Source: Marsupella aquatica
Taxonomy: Eukaryota > Marchantiophyta
Length of the DNA: 64,000 nucleotides
Direction of reading: 5' to 3'
NCBI GenBank assembly: GCA_973895155.1
Contig: OZ316891.1
Coordinates: 31,124,001 to 31,188,000 of the forward strand
Shown: one piece after another, positions 43,381 to 56,428 of the stretch
Layout: each line of letters opens with the position of its first letter
How positions within the stretch are numbered: position 1 is the first letter of the stretch
The notes under the pieces: model-generated
Database searches by the model: none
Told to the model about the DNA's origin: nothing
The model's input: the letters and a program-made list of their open reading frames with translations, nothing else
Position numbers and translations under genes: made by a program

Positions 43381-46374
43381 GCCCGAGGCCACGGGTTAGC
43401 TCTACTCGGGTTAGATAGGATAGTCAAACTTGGGTTAGCTATGTAATTTGGGTTAACACAACAATGTATACCCCCTCTCAATTGCGGGGGCATAACTTTC
43501 TCTATATTTGCCCAAATTGGCTAAATTGACCTCGTTGGAAAGAGGAGCTTAAGTTGCTTCCAATGCTGCTATCCACGCAGCAGATGGTTGAATAGAGAAA
43601 TTGTGAGAGGAGGCGCAAGCTCGCAATAACTATGGAGGTGGGCCAAATCCAAAGTACATATATAGCCAATTCGAGATAGAAATGAAGGTGCGAGTTAGGG
43701 TTCAGTAGTTAGAAATAGTGGTGGCTCTATTAGGGCAGGGATGGGGCTCTAGCAGCTTAGTATTCACCCATTTGGGCTTAGTGTGAGAGTATATAGAGCA
43801 GCCCCCCGATAGAGGCAGGGGAAATTAGTTGTGTGATCTCACGTAGACTGAGCAACACGGAGGAGCTTTGTGCAAGGAAGGTTGGGCTTGGAAGCTGTGT
43901 GCTTGGGAGAGCTTGGTTGTGCTATGACTCAGGGAGTAATCAACCACGCTTCACAGCAACAGTTGGCCAAGTTTGCAAGCTAGATTGTGGCTCTTTCTAG
44001 TAGGCAGCACAACTAGGTTCTTTTCCCCTGATACAGAGCCTTGGTGATAGGTGATGTATTGGTGATTGTAAACTGTGGGGATGATTTCAATTTGATTTGC
44101 GGTGAGCACATTAGGGAGGCTGAGATATTGATTGAGGGGTAGCAAGAGGAGCATTTACAATTTTGTCTGGCAAGGCTACGTGATCTATGGGGAGTCTCGG
44201 CCTTTGTCTGGTAGAGAGCACTAAGGGATTTATGGCCAGAGTTGAGCTTGCAGGGCAAGCATGAGGCCGGGCCTCATTGCAGTCTGGGGTAGATTGCCGT
44301 TAGGCCTGGTACCAGCTTTGAAGTTGAGTCAACTGTGAATGCGTAACTTGATATTTTGAAATGGAGGTGTGAGATCTGTATGTGTCCCCAAGAATGAAGT
44401 GCAGTGAAGGAGGTTGAGTTCAGGATTGAGTTTGCAATGCAAGTACGAGATTGGTTTGAGTCCAATCTGTCATCACAATCTGGAGTGAGTCGGGCTCAGG
44501 TTCAGGATTGAGCTTGCAGGGCAAGCACGTTGCAATTTGGAGTATACATCCTTTGGGCCTATTGTTCGGATCAAGTGTTCTTAGTGAATTATTGTGCACA
44601 TCTTTGAATCTAATTGAGTTTTCCTCTCAAGCCTCATTTCTCTCATGGATGTGTGTGTGTGTGTGTGGGGGGGGGCAATCTGAGTGTATGATGGGACTAG
44701 CAGCGCCACTAAGAGGTGTACTGGGTACATTGAAGTGGGTTGGGTGAGGGCTATCATAACTCTGATTGCAGAGAATGGAATGATAGAGTAGTGGAGCAAT
44801 GGCTTAGAAGTCCCTAAGTCGGGAATCAGTCAAGAGTCACTGGTTTATGGGTACATTCCGGCGATGAAATAGAAATATACCTATGGCAGTAAGCATACAT
44901 ATCTAGACATATGCGCACCGTAGCGCTAGGCCCTGTGTGTACGGGCCGGATATGAAGACCCCTTCTCATCAGATTTATCATGAGCGAAGGATCTGCTCCC
45001 CAACCTTGGTTCCTTGGAATTGAGCTTGGGTGATGTGTGATAGAATCTTGCTATGATAGTCTAGTGTTAAGGGCATAAACTGGTGTTTACCAGCCTTCAC
45101 GGCATCCCTTCGTGATCCTCAAGTACAAGGAAATGGTTTTGGCACCCAATAGTGACATTTTCAGTGTTAAGACTCAGGTCAATCGCGTGACAAAAGTAGT
45201 CAACGAAGTTCACAGACAAAAGTCAAAATTTTGTAGCATCAACTCAAGAGTAAAGAGTAGGTAGGACATAGTAGTTCATATTACGGATAGAATTTAGTGA
45301 ATATGTTTCATGAATATAGATTAGAATTAGCCCCATTGGGAGGGAGGGGTAAAGGGCAATGCACAACCCTGGAATCATTCCTTTTGGTTTGGCCCAATAA
45401 CAGAGGAGAGGAGAAGAGAAGTCATTTCGGCTAAGGCAGACACAATTGGACTATGGCAGAACGCGGAGGGGAGAGGGGAGGCTTTGGTAGGGGTTTTGGA
45501 AGATGGACAGAGTTTAGGAAGGAGGAGAAATGGGTGTATGTGACAAAGCTGTCCTTCATTTGTTAGTTCACAAATATTCTTGATATGATTAGTGTAGCTT
45601 GTCTAGTCAAATATGTGTTGGCCAAGGTTGAGATTCAACTTTGTAGTCACTTTAGCAGAAGACAATGTTGTAGTTAGCAAAAAACCCAACAATGAAGTCC
45701 CATGAAGGGATATCAAATTATATGTACGGCACCACCGTTAGTGTCCCATTTATTATAAAGATGTAATTTCAGTCATTCATTTGAAGGAGTCCTTTTTTCA
45801 TTGCCTTTCATAATTCATCCAATGGACTATGTTTTGGAAATTTAAAAGTATGCTTTTGGAAATTTCAGATCACCTTTTTGGATTTTGAAATGAATGTTTT
45901 GGAAATTTCATCCTTCAACTTTGGACAAAAGAATCTCCAAAGTTAGTGAAATGTTAGATTTATTTGCAAACATTGGTTTTAGGTGGTATGTAGTGCAACT
46001 TGCTAGAATGACAACTAGGATAAGTGTGGAGTTTAAGAAAAGATTCACGAAGTGGACTGGCCGTAATGATTGAGTAGATGGCCTTATGGATATCATTCTT
46101 TGATAAAGTGTATAAGCCATAACAATTTAATGGATGTACATGCGGATGGTCATTAGGGAGAAGTGAAGCAGGCAAAGGAATCTCCTTTTGTCCATACTGT
46201 ATTTCACCTCTCTTCAGTGTACTACTCTCCATCACTAACACCCTTACTCAGGGCCTCAACATTGGAAGCATGCTACTTTTTGGATGGGCATTGACTGTAT
46301 TTTTTGGATAATGACAATCTTTCCATCACAATCATCAATCAAAATCAAAGTCCTAGAGTGCTGGTACTTGACTC
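43381..46374. other. No gene recognised; repeat-like sequence
   Basis: The text from 43600 to 44560 has repeated phrases (GGATTGAGTTTGCAATGCAAG, shortened here: GGATTGAGCTTGCAGGGCAAG-like strings at about 44420, 44505 and 44241), suggesting an old degenerate repeat. A (TG)n run followed by G10 lies near 44650-44676. From 44800 to 46370 I see AT-rich sequence and no supported coding region. Confidence 0.4.
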
Positions 46375-46938
46375 ATGCTCAAAGATAAATATAGGCACAA
46401 GCCACTTGCAAAAATCATAGATTTGGCAGCAACTCGATTCAACACCTTTGACCCTCGTTTCTTTCACAGAAATGACAATACCACCGCACGCAGCATCGAC
46501 AGATCCATTTCCTTCAAGAAAAGAGCCGTTGCTTCACCTGCGTCTACTCAACGATCTACAAACATTTGCGAAGTGCTTTCCTTCACAAAAAACAACATTC
46601 AAAGTTGGCTACCCTTTCTAAAACAACATCATGTGCCCAGATCGACACAGTCTCCTTACAAATCCGGCAAAACAATGAGCGATCTACGATCTCTCTTCTC
46701 AAAACAGCCTGGCAACGAGACACGAACTACAACAGATCAAAATACTAATGATCTATTCAATACAATCCGAGCTACCACGGATCCACGCAACAGCTTCAAT
46801 ACGATCCGAGCTACCACGGATGCACGCAACAGCTTCAAACAATTTCCATGCATGAGCCACGGGATGAGCCGTTGCCAACTCAATCAACACAAAACAAACT
46901 TTTATTTGCACAGTCCGCACAGCAGAGTTTGCATCTGA
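46375..46938 (+). CDS. Doubtful 187-codon ORF with an internal repeat
   Basis: I do not recognise this protein. It starts MLKDKYRHKPLAKIIDLAAT and is basic and rich in Ser, Thr, Asn and Arg. A 13-residue peptide (FNTIRATTDPRNS with P or A) occurs twice, encoded by two 39-bp units at 46756 and 46795. There is no signal peptide, membrane segment or known motif. The local region is less AT-rich than its flanks, which could mean an old captured exon, but coding status is unproven. Confidence 0.25.
   Translation: MLKDKYRHKPLAKIIDLAATRFNTFDPRFFHRNDNTTARSIDRSISFKKRAVASPASTQRSTNICEVLSFTKNNIQSWLPFLKQHHVPRSTQSPYKSGKTMSDLRSLFSKQPGNETRTTTDQNTNDLFNTIRATTDPRNSFNTIRATTDARNSFKQFPCMSHGMSRCQLNQHKTNFYLHSPHSRVCI
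46756..46833. repeat. 39-bp direct repeat
   Basis: Two adjacent copies of a unit beginning TTCAATACRATCCGAGC differ at two positions. Confidence 0.85.
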
Positions 46939-47284
46939 TCTTTCGATGTAATCTTCCACAAAACAATCGGCATGACGATCCCGGTCAAGAATACCCCATC
47001 AATCCTGCATCGATCCAATCACACACATATGTCAAGCCAACGCACCTTGCACTACTCAAGGAATCCACATTACACAAGCAGAGCTCATAGTCACCATAGC
47101 CACACTCGAGCTCCTCTCTCTCCAAGGCTCAACGTCAAAAGATGACCTTTTGATGTCTCACAAGGGAGAGCTACTCTCCCACACAAACCTAATGGAACCC
47201 TATCGGTTCCAATAGCACACATACAAAATGTACGTACTCAACTAGCACGATATACTACAACAACATCTAGGATGGTGTGACAAA

Positions 47285-47600
47285 TTTTTCTAGCTTTCTA
47301 ATGTGTAACATTGGGAGTATTCATCAAGAATTAGAGAGATCATGAGTATCCAAATTTCTCTAACTTTCCAATGAACCGAACATTGATAGATTTTGTCAAA
47401 TAGTAAGGAGATGATGAATTTCTAATTTTACTCTAGCTTTCCAATGAGTGTGACATTGAAGAGATTTTGTCAAGACATAACTAAAGAGGTTATAAGTTTC
47501 TAAATCTTGATCTTGAGCTTTCCAATGAATCAAACATTGACAGATTTCATCAAGTACTAAGGAGATTGATTATTTAGTTATTTTTACAATGTGGAGCCAA
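47285..47600. repeat. Degenerate tandem repeat, about 70-80 bp
   Basis: Four diverged units are recognisable by CTTTCCAATGA near their start, an ACATTGA box and GATTTTGTCAA, at about 47291, 47361, 47437 and 47516. Confidence 0.7.
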
Positions 47601-48522
47601 AGGGGTTCTAACTATGTACATGTTTGTCGATTAAATTAAACAATTAAACAATACAAGCATTTTGATATAAAACACTGATATATCATTGACAAACATCAGG
47701 AAGGTAACTTTATTTTAGTAAATGACATCTCTTCCTTTGTATTATGATTTTTTTACGCTCAATACTTATGGCATGGCGCCCCAAAAATGACGTTGCTTTT
47801 GTCACAAACATAAATGAACGCTTTTGTTACTGTCAAAAATAGAATCGTTCTTGTTTGTGGCTGATTGTGATGATGTGGTGCAACCTTGTGGCAGAGAATT
47901 TGCAAGGGACCTCTCAATCATGGGGATCCAAAAATAAACATCACAATATGGAAACAGTTTAAAATTATGAGAACTTCATAATGAGAGATAATCTGGCCAA
48001 AATGGCCTTTTGTGGCAAAAAGATGAAAGGGAGAAGAGCCTTTGATTCACAGGGATGGTAGGGACAAGGCCCAAGGGGCTTTGTCTCATTACGGGCCGTC
48101 TTGCATGTGCCATCATCTTAGAAATGAGGCCCTTACGACTCCTGAACTGTCGGCAAAAATTGACATACAAAATCTGCACACAATCGGCCAAGGCAAGTAT
48201 TTCATTTTAATTCATTTGTTTTATATGAAATTGCAACGTTGGGACGGTAAGGGTCGCAAACGTTGCGGCCCTTGTCCTTGAAAGTTAGTGCACTTGTTTA
48301 GCCATAAGGACTGGCTCAAGAGGGGATCAACACACGAACGTCTTGGCCAGTCCCATGGTTCCACCTCATCACACGTAGGGCCAATTAATACCAGGACCCT
48401 CACATGCAAGACAGCCCTAAGGGTGGCAAGGACAAGGTCCCAAGGGGTTAACTTGTTTTATTAATTAAGGGTGGCAGGGACAAGGTCCCAATAATTGGCA
48501 GCAGGTCATGACAGGAAGGAGT
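47601..48522. other. No gene seen; diverged duplicated text
   Basis: The phrase GGGACAAGGYCCCAAGGGG occurs in variants near 48061, 48432, 48477 and again at 49027, with a looser copy near 48974. The text around 48040 (TTTGATTCACAGGGATGGTA) resembles that around 48956 (TTGATTTACATGGGTGGTG), so the interval seems to contain diverged copies of a longer unit. I see no coding region. Confidence 0.5.
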
Positions 48523-48524
48523 AA

Positions 48525-48755
48525 GAGAGACCCTCCACAATGTCGCCCTTCCAAATGCCCTGGCGATAACCACACATAAAAATGTGGTAATATAGGGTGT
48601 GCACTCATTGATCTAAAGAATGTAACTAACAAGATTTATCATGGGAGAGACCCTCCACAATGTCGCCCTTCCAAATGCCATGCCGGTATCACACATCAAA
48701 ATGTGGTAATATAGGGTGTGCACTCATTGATCTAAAGAATGTAACAAGATTTATC
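48525..48755. repeat. 120-bp tandem duplication
   Basis: The unit starting GAGAGACCCTCCACAATGTC and ending ...TTATCATGG occurs twice. The second copy has a few substitutions and a short deletion (ACTAAC). Confidence 0.9.
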
Positions 48756-49094
48756 ATGGTATAGAGGGATGTTGGTATATGTCATATTTTGATGTGCAGT
48801 TACCAGGACCCTTCCAAATGCTTGTGGCATCGCTCATAAGTTGGGGCACCCTTCCGGCTACTTGGGGCGTGAGGGAGTCGGTGGAATGGAATGTTTCATC
48901 TGGAGCACCATGACCGTGCTGCAGTCGGGGAGATGCGACAAGATGAAGGAAGCCGTTGATTTACATGGGTGGTGGTGACAAGGCCCCACCTGGGAGAGGG
49001 TGTGGGTTGTCTCATCAAGGGGTGGGAGGGACAAGGTTCCAAGGGGCCAATCAAGCCTTTGCTTGGTTAGAGTTGATGGTTAAAGGAAGGGTTG

Positions 49095-49283
49095 ACGAAG
49101 CCCTAATTGTTGCTGGGCGAAGAGACACAACATCGAAACTTTTTCGCGTGGAAGCCTTTTCTCTTCCCAACACTTCGCTCGCAGCTACACTCGTCGTAAA
49201 ACCCTCGTCTCGCTCTGCTTCGAATCGCTGCGGCACCGGTGATTGCTTGTGAGTGAGGCGTTTGAGGCACCGTCCTCGCAACC
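49095..49283 (+). promoter_or_regulatory. Promoter and leader of RPS14
   Basis: GCCCTAAT at about 49100 resembles the plant telo-box and TGGGCG at 49114 resembles a site II element (TGGGCY, with a mismatch in the last base). This pairing is common in promoters of plant ribosomal protein genes. The sequence that follows is pyrimidine-rich (CTTTTCTCTTCCC, TCGTCTCGCTCTGC), as usual for leaders of translation-machinery genes. Confidence 0.55.
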
Positions 49284-50963
<1,680 letters not shown>

Positions 50964-52585
50964 ACTGCTACTTTGGAGTGGGGGATTGGTTGCCACCATA
51001 CAGATGACCTGTCATTTGAGCCTTCTTGGGTCCTCTTGACAGGATTTTGTAGAGAAGGTTTCGTAACGGGTATTAGGATATATGCTGCTCCACTGTCTTG
51101 GTCGGATGAGCAGATTGTCGGGAGAAAGGTGTGAGTTGAACCATTCAGATGGAGGTACTGAAGTGTTTACTTGGAGTCTTGCTCGAGCATTTTTCCATTC
51201 AAGCAGTGCTTTTGCTTTCAAGCAGTATGTCGCGTGTCGGCGAGCACTTATTGTAGCGAGCTCTTTGCAATTCACCACGTTGGCCCAGAACTGGAGATTG
51301 TAATCTTCGGAATCGGTTTTCATTCCAGGATGTGATAAATGGAAAAATACTTGTCTTTGGGATGGTTTCCAGCAGCAATACCTCCGATTCGAGAATGGTC
51401 TGACAAAAAACCATTTGTACTCGAGATAAATCAAGCTATTCACATTGATTTCAAACTACCAATTGAAGACATTGGAAAGTTTCACCTGGTTCGGGATCTC
51501 TCGAGAAGTGTGGAAAAATAAATTTATGCACTCAGTTGCAGTGAGGAAAACTTTAATATGCATTCCCCACAGCCGGCGAATGGGAAGGACTGCCTTGGAC
51601 TAACGTGTACAGCTAATGTGGGATTGTCGTGAAGTTAGAATTTTCGACTGGGATCTATTCGAGGCCTTTAGTCCATGAATATGCCCTAAACCCTGGTTGA
51701 CGTTCAAGCCATTATTGATTGTGTGTATATACGCTTCTACCTCAGGTGATTTTGCTGTTACCGGGAGTGGTAGACTGTTAGTGGTGTATGGATGATTCTG
51801 GAGTATCTTGTTTTCCTCCATTACCGGTAATTGAAGGATAGGGGATCTAGAACCCTGGTGAAGGCAAGTTTTCATGTTATGTCAAGTTTTCATCTACAAC
51901 TATAATACTGCATCCTGCCTCTTTTCGTCCTTCGTCCCTTTATGAAAATCAGAAATGGCGGGAAACAATCATGACCATCCATTGAATTGATTATTTATTT
52001 CTCACCATCAGATGCACACAAACCCATATCATCATCTCTTTTGTTTCACAACAATAGGTATAAGAACACTAATAGGCGTAGGAGTATGTTTAAGGTACAC
52101 CTGCCAAAAGTACATGCACATAGGGCAAAAGACACCTTACACATGCCCACAGTACATGCACATGAGACTATTGTACTTGAAAATACCATGAATGTGTGTT
52201 GTACTAAAATGTACAACCAATTATTATGCTCCCATAAAAATATAATGTTATACAATTGATGGGGAGAGTAGAGAGAAACTGCTCGGGAGCAAGAAAAAGA
52301 GAGGAGGGGAAATAAAAAAAAAAACAAAAGAAATTAAAGATAAAAGTTAGGATAGGAACAAATATTAGAATGTGGGAAAAGATGATAAAGGGAGAAAAAA
52401 ATTAATTTCGTGTTTTTAAATTTCCCAAACATTTAAAAAATATACCTAAATATTTATAAATATATTGTGTCAAAATGATGAGATTTTCACACCCAATGTC
52501 ACAAAATTCTCTATAGTTTTTAATCATGAATGTCTTACAAAATTTTCCATATATAGTCTTAAGGTCTTACTTGGAAGCAAATCTC
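50964..52585. other. RPS14 3' UTR and spacer
   Basis: The first few hundred bases are probably the 3' UTR. A minus-strand frame at 51012-51443 has no family motif and lies in that UTR, so I leave it out. From 51900 on the sequence becomes AT-rich with no gene visible. Confidence 0.45.
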
Positions 52586-53028
52586 TTTCTCACATTGCCA
52601 TCTTTATCTCACCTGAGCATCTTTTATCTACTCAACATCTTTTTCTTTACTCAAGGTCTTTTCTCGCCTTGACATCTTTATCATATCACACCATCTTTTT
52701 CTCAGTGTCGAAATCTTTTCTCATCTCGCCATCTTTTTCTCACCTTGATATCTTCATCATATCTCAACATTTTTCCTTCGCCCTTGCCATTTTTCTCTCT
52801 CCTTGACATCTTTTTTCAACTCAACGTCTTTAATTTCCTCATCTCGACATTTTTTCTCATATCAACATCTTTTGTGTAACGCATAGACTCTTTTCTCTCC
52901 TTGATATCTTTTTCGCACCTTGATTTCTTTCCTTCACCTTGACATCTTTTGCTCTTATTAACATATTTTTTCACCTCGACATCCTTTCCTCACCTCAATA
53001 TCTTTTGTGCAACGCACAGGCATGGGGC
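52586..53028. repeat. Degenerate TTGACATCTTTT minisatellite, block 1
   Basis: About twenty diverged units of roughly 19-21 bp (CTCACCTTGACATCTTTTT) follow one another. The block ends with GTGCAACGCACAGGCATGG, a tail found also in block 3. Open frames here are by-products of the repeat. Confidence 0.75.
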
Positions 53029-53168
53029 TAGTGTTTTCATGTTATGTCATTCAGCCAGGGATGAGCATCTACTTCCCAAAAAACTCTTTCGTCTGCTTAC
53101 AAATTCAGAAATGGAGTGAATAAACCTGAGCCATCAGATTATTTAAAAGATTTTTTTGTACCCTTGAA

Positions 53169-53306
53169 TTGATTGACCAGGTATGTCAAATGAAATGCTC
53201 ATTTTCATAGTAAAATACAAAGTATAGGAGAGTATAGTTGATTGACCAGGTATGTCAAAGGAAATGCTCATTTTCATAGTAAAATACAAAGTATAGGAGA
53301 GTATAG
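53169..53306. repeat. 69-bp tandem duplication
   Basis: Two adjacent copies beginning TTGATTGACCAGGTATGTCA differ at one or two bases. Confidence 0.9.
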
Positions 53307-53309
53307 GAG

Positions 53310-54470
53310 ATGATACTGATCTCACATCGTATATGAGAAGATATTTATGTGACATCATCTTAATTAAATGTGTTTTTTTTTCAGATATGAAATTACATAC
53401 GAATGGAAGGAGAATCTTTTGGGGCATGAGAAACTTTGGGATTTTTGCAGAGCCTATGAGACTCTAGAATGAAACAAAATGTGTTAATTTTCTCCTTCTT
53501 TTTCTTCTTTGTATTTAGTTGTACATTTTTTCTGCTTATTTAATGGTGCCCATGTAAGAAGGGAGTAATGATGTTGCATAGGAGTGTAAAATTAGGAAAA
53601 ACAGGGAGAGAAAAAATTAAAATATTCCCCTCCCAATAGTATCAAAGCACCCAGGGCTATCATTTCTCTTGCACTCGCTCTCACCCTCCCACATCCTTGC
53701 TCTCCCCAACAATATAGTTTTCACAACAAATCAATGTTTTCTTCCAAAAAAATAAATAAATGTACCTGTTTTTACATGTTTTGATTATCTTTTTTGTTTT
53801 TTGTTCTATGTTTTATAGAAAATCAGTCCCAAATTTGTTATTCCATCTATACCTCCAACATTCTCTTTCAAAAAATGCATCTTTAATGAAGACCAAGAAG
53901 ATCAAGCTCCCAACATCTTTTCTCCACAAGACATGTATTGCTTGACATGCCCCCTCACCTCTATTAGTCTCGCTTTTGCCCTAATTTTTTCCCAAGTTGG
54001 GCGCCCAGCTCTTTGCCCCCATTTGTATCTTTTGTCCAGTCCTTTGTTCCATCTTTTGTATCATTAACAATAAGGATTTCTTGCCCAACTCTTGCCCATG
54101 TACTCTCATTACCCATTTGCGTTTTATCCCATATTTTTGTGTTGATTTGAATTACATTACTTGATTACATAATTTCATGTGCTATTTTGAACAAGATCTC
54201 CGCATTGACAACACTTTTCACATGAAATGGGCAAGAAAGAATTATGGAAAATTCAATATTTTAGTTTGATCCACCTAAAAACCCCAGCTTTTAATCAACA
54301 ATTCTTTACCTTACCTCAATGTATCTATGCAATGCGTTGTCATCGGGCTTGGCAACAACATGGCCGCAAGACCAGCATAGCCACGACACCCTCATGGCCA
54401 GAGTGACTTCATCATCATAATGACGAGATGTTCGCAACAACATATGAGATGAATAAACAACTTTCTTGCC
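53310..54470. other. AT-rich spacer, no gene
   Basis: No supported coding region or RNA gene; mostly T-rich low-complexity sequence. Confidence 0.45.
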
Positions 54471-54479
54471 TCTCTTACA

Positions 54480-54810
54480 TTAATTTGCATTATCTACAAT
54501 TCTTTGGCTCACTTGCATCTTTGCCTTGCCTAAACATTTTTTGCTTATCTCAAAATGTTTTTATCTCTTTCACTCACGTCGACATCTTTTCTCTCCTCAA
54601 TTTTTTTTTCTTCTCAAAATCTTTTTCTCTCTTTGACATATTTTCTCACCTCAACATTTTTTGTTCACCTTGGCATCTTTTGTTCACCTTGGCATAATTT
54701 TCTCTCCTTGAAATCTTTTTCCCATCTCAACATCGATCTATTTCTCTCCTCACCTGGACATCTTTTCTCTCCTTTACATGTTTTATCACCTTGAATCTTT
54801 TATCATCTTG
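54480..54810. repeat. Degenerate TTGACATCTTTT minisatellite, block 2
   Basis: Diverged units of the same type as block 1 (for example CACCTTGGCATCTTTTGTT twice near 54665). The MITE-like element that follows splits this block from block 3. Confidence 0.65.
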
Positions 54811-55153
54811 CTCGGGGGGGGGGGGTTCACTTCCACAGAAGTGGCACATCACATGCGACGAAGTATAGGCGCATTTAAACAGGTGTGGTGGAAGACTTCC
54901 AAAGTTTGGTGGAAGAACACATAGGGCATGTTTTATTGACTAATCAACTTTAAAAAACACATAGGCCTATTTAATTGTAAAAAATATATTCTTTAAAGTT
55001 TTTAGGGGTTTTTTTAGTAAAAAATGACAAAATTTAAATAAAGAATTGGTTTCGCAAAAAAATATTTTTCACTTATAAGTCAGGGGGGTCAAACCCTAAA
55101 ATGTCGCACACGATGTATGGCTCTCCATGTAGTGACCCCCCCCCCCCCCCGAG
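54811..55153. mobile_element. MITE-like element with poly-G/poly-C ends
   Basis: The left end reads CTCG followed by about 11 more G and TTCACT. The right end is AGTGA, about 15 C and GAG. The inverted similarity continues inward for roughly 45 bp with mismatches (ACATCACATGCGACG against ACATCGTGTGCGACA). The 343-bp element has no coding capacity and sits inside the minisatellite. I found no clear target duplication. Confidence 0.5.
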
Positions 55154-55470
55154 TCACCTTGACATATTTTTTCTCTCTTTGACATCTTTTGTCACCTCGA
55201 CATCTTTCGTGCAACGCACAGGCATTGGGTTCTTGCAGGAAAACATGTAGGACTCCCGTAGGACTCTTACATTTATCACCTTGACATCTTTTGCTCGCCT
55301 TGAATCTTTGCTCACGTTGACATCTTTTTCTCTCTTGACATCTTTTATCACTTGCCGGACATCTTTTGCTTACCGTGATAGTTTTTCTCTCCTTGACATC
55401 TTTTGTTCACTTTGACATCTTTTATCTCCTCGACATCTTTTGTCACCTCGACATCTTTCATGCAATGCAT
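55154..55470. repeat. Degenerate TTGACATCTTTT minisatellite, block 3
   Basis: Same unit as blocks 1 and 2. Two copies of a tail are embedded: TGCAACGCACAGGCATTGGG then TTCTTGCAGGAAAACATG at about 55210, and a diverged form at about 55450. Confidence 0.7.
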
Positions 55471-55753
55471 GGACATTGAGTTCTTGCAGGAAAATATGCA
55501 GGGACCCTTACATTTATCCCAGGATTCCATTGAACCCCAATTTAAGGAATACTGAAGTATTAGATTAATTCCAATTTTATCTAAATATTATTAGTTAATG
55601 AATGATCAACCTCTTTAACATTTGGTGGGATAGTCAAAAACTTCAAATGTTTTGTTGCAAGATCTTTATAACAATGCATCACTAAATGACATCAAGTACC
55701 TCTTGATCCATGCACAAATCCTTAATTAAACTGTCATTCATTATTTGTTTTAA

Positions 55754-56340
55754 TTGTCTATTTAATTACTATAGGGTTGAATACAAAAAAGATTGACACG
55801 CACCAGGGTGCGTGACCTACAATCATAGTAAGTACCACCCTTTAATTAGTTAGATTCTTTACAACAATTAATAGGATTGTTGTATATTACAATGTCTACT
55901 GGACATTCATTTGAATGTCAATAATATCATGCCTTAATATCACCAAACTAAGGCCCCACTAACTAATATTATATCTTAAATAAACTAACCAACTAACTAA
56001 CTTGTCTATTTAATTACTATAGGGTTGAATACAGAAAAGATTGACACGCACCAGGGTGGGGGACCTACAATCATAGTATCACCCTTTAATTAGTTAGTTT
56101 CTATTGCTTTGACTCAATCAGGCATGGAACCATATAAAATCAGAAATCATTGAAAGTTGAGTTCACTTGAAGGTGTAACTATAATTATTATTTATTAATA
56201 GGATTGTTGTATATTACAATGTCTACTGGACATTCATTTGAATGTCAAAAATATCATGCCTTAATATCACCAAACTAAGGCCCCACTAACTAATATTATA
56301 TCTTAAATAAACTAACCAACTAACTAACTTAAATAGACAA
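55754..56340. mobile_element. Tandem MITE-like element with TTGTCTATTTAA ends
   Basis: The left end TTGTCTATTTAA is the reverse complement of the right end TTAAATAGACAA, and TAA flanks both ends, consistent with a 3-bp duplication as in PIF/Harbinger-type elements. The left end recurs internally at 56002. Two long blocks (about 95 and 137 bp) occur twice, at 55754/56002 and 55867/56194, so the structure is one unit truncated by, or fused to, a second. A 95-bp stretch at about 56098-56193 is unique to the second unit. Confidence 0.5.
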
Positions 56341-56428
56341 TAATACTTGTCTAAACTTGAGTTCTCTGGCTACTACTATTCTGAGTTGCCTTTTAAACTG
56401 TATGCTAAACTACATGCTTCATTAGTGT

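Noticed and set aside
43993-44003. TTTCTAGTAGG as the right terminus of element B
   Set aside because: It resembles the A terminus only loosely, does not end in TAGTG, and has no left partner or duplication.
51012-51443. Minus-strand frame of 143 codons after RPS14
   Set aside because: It lies in the probable 3' UTR of RPS14 and has no motif or codon signal I can defend.
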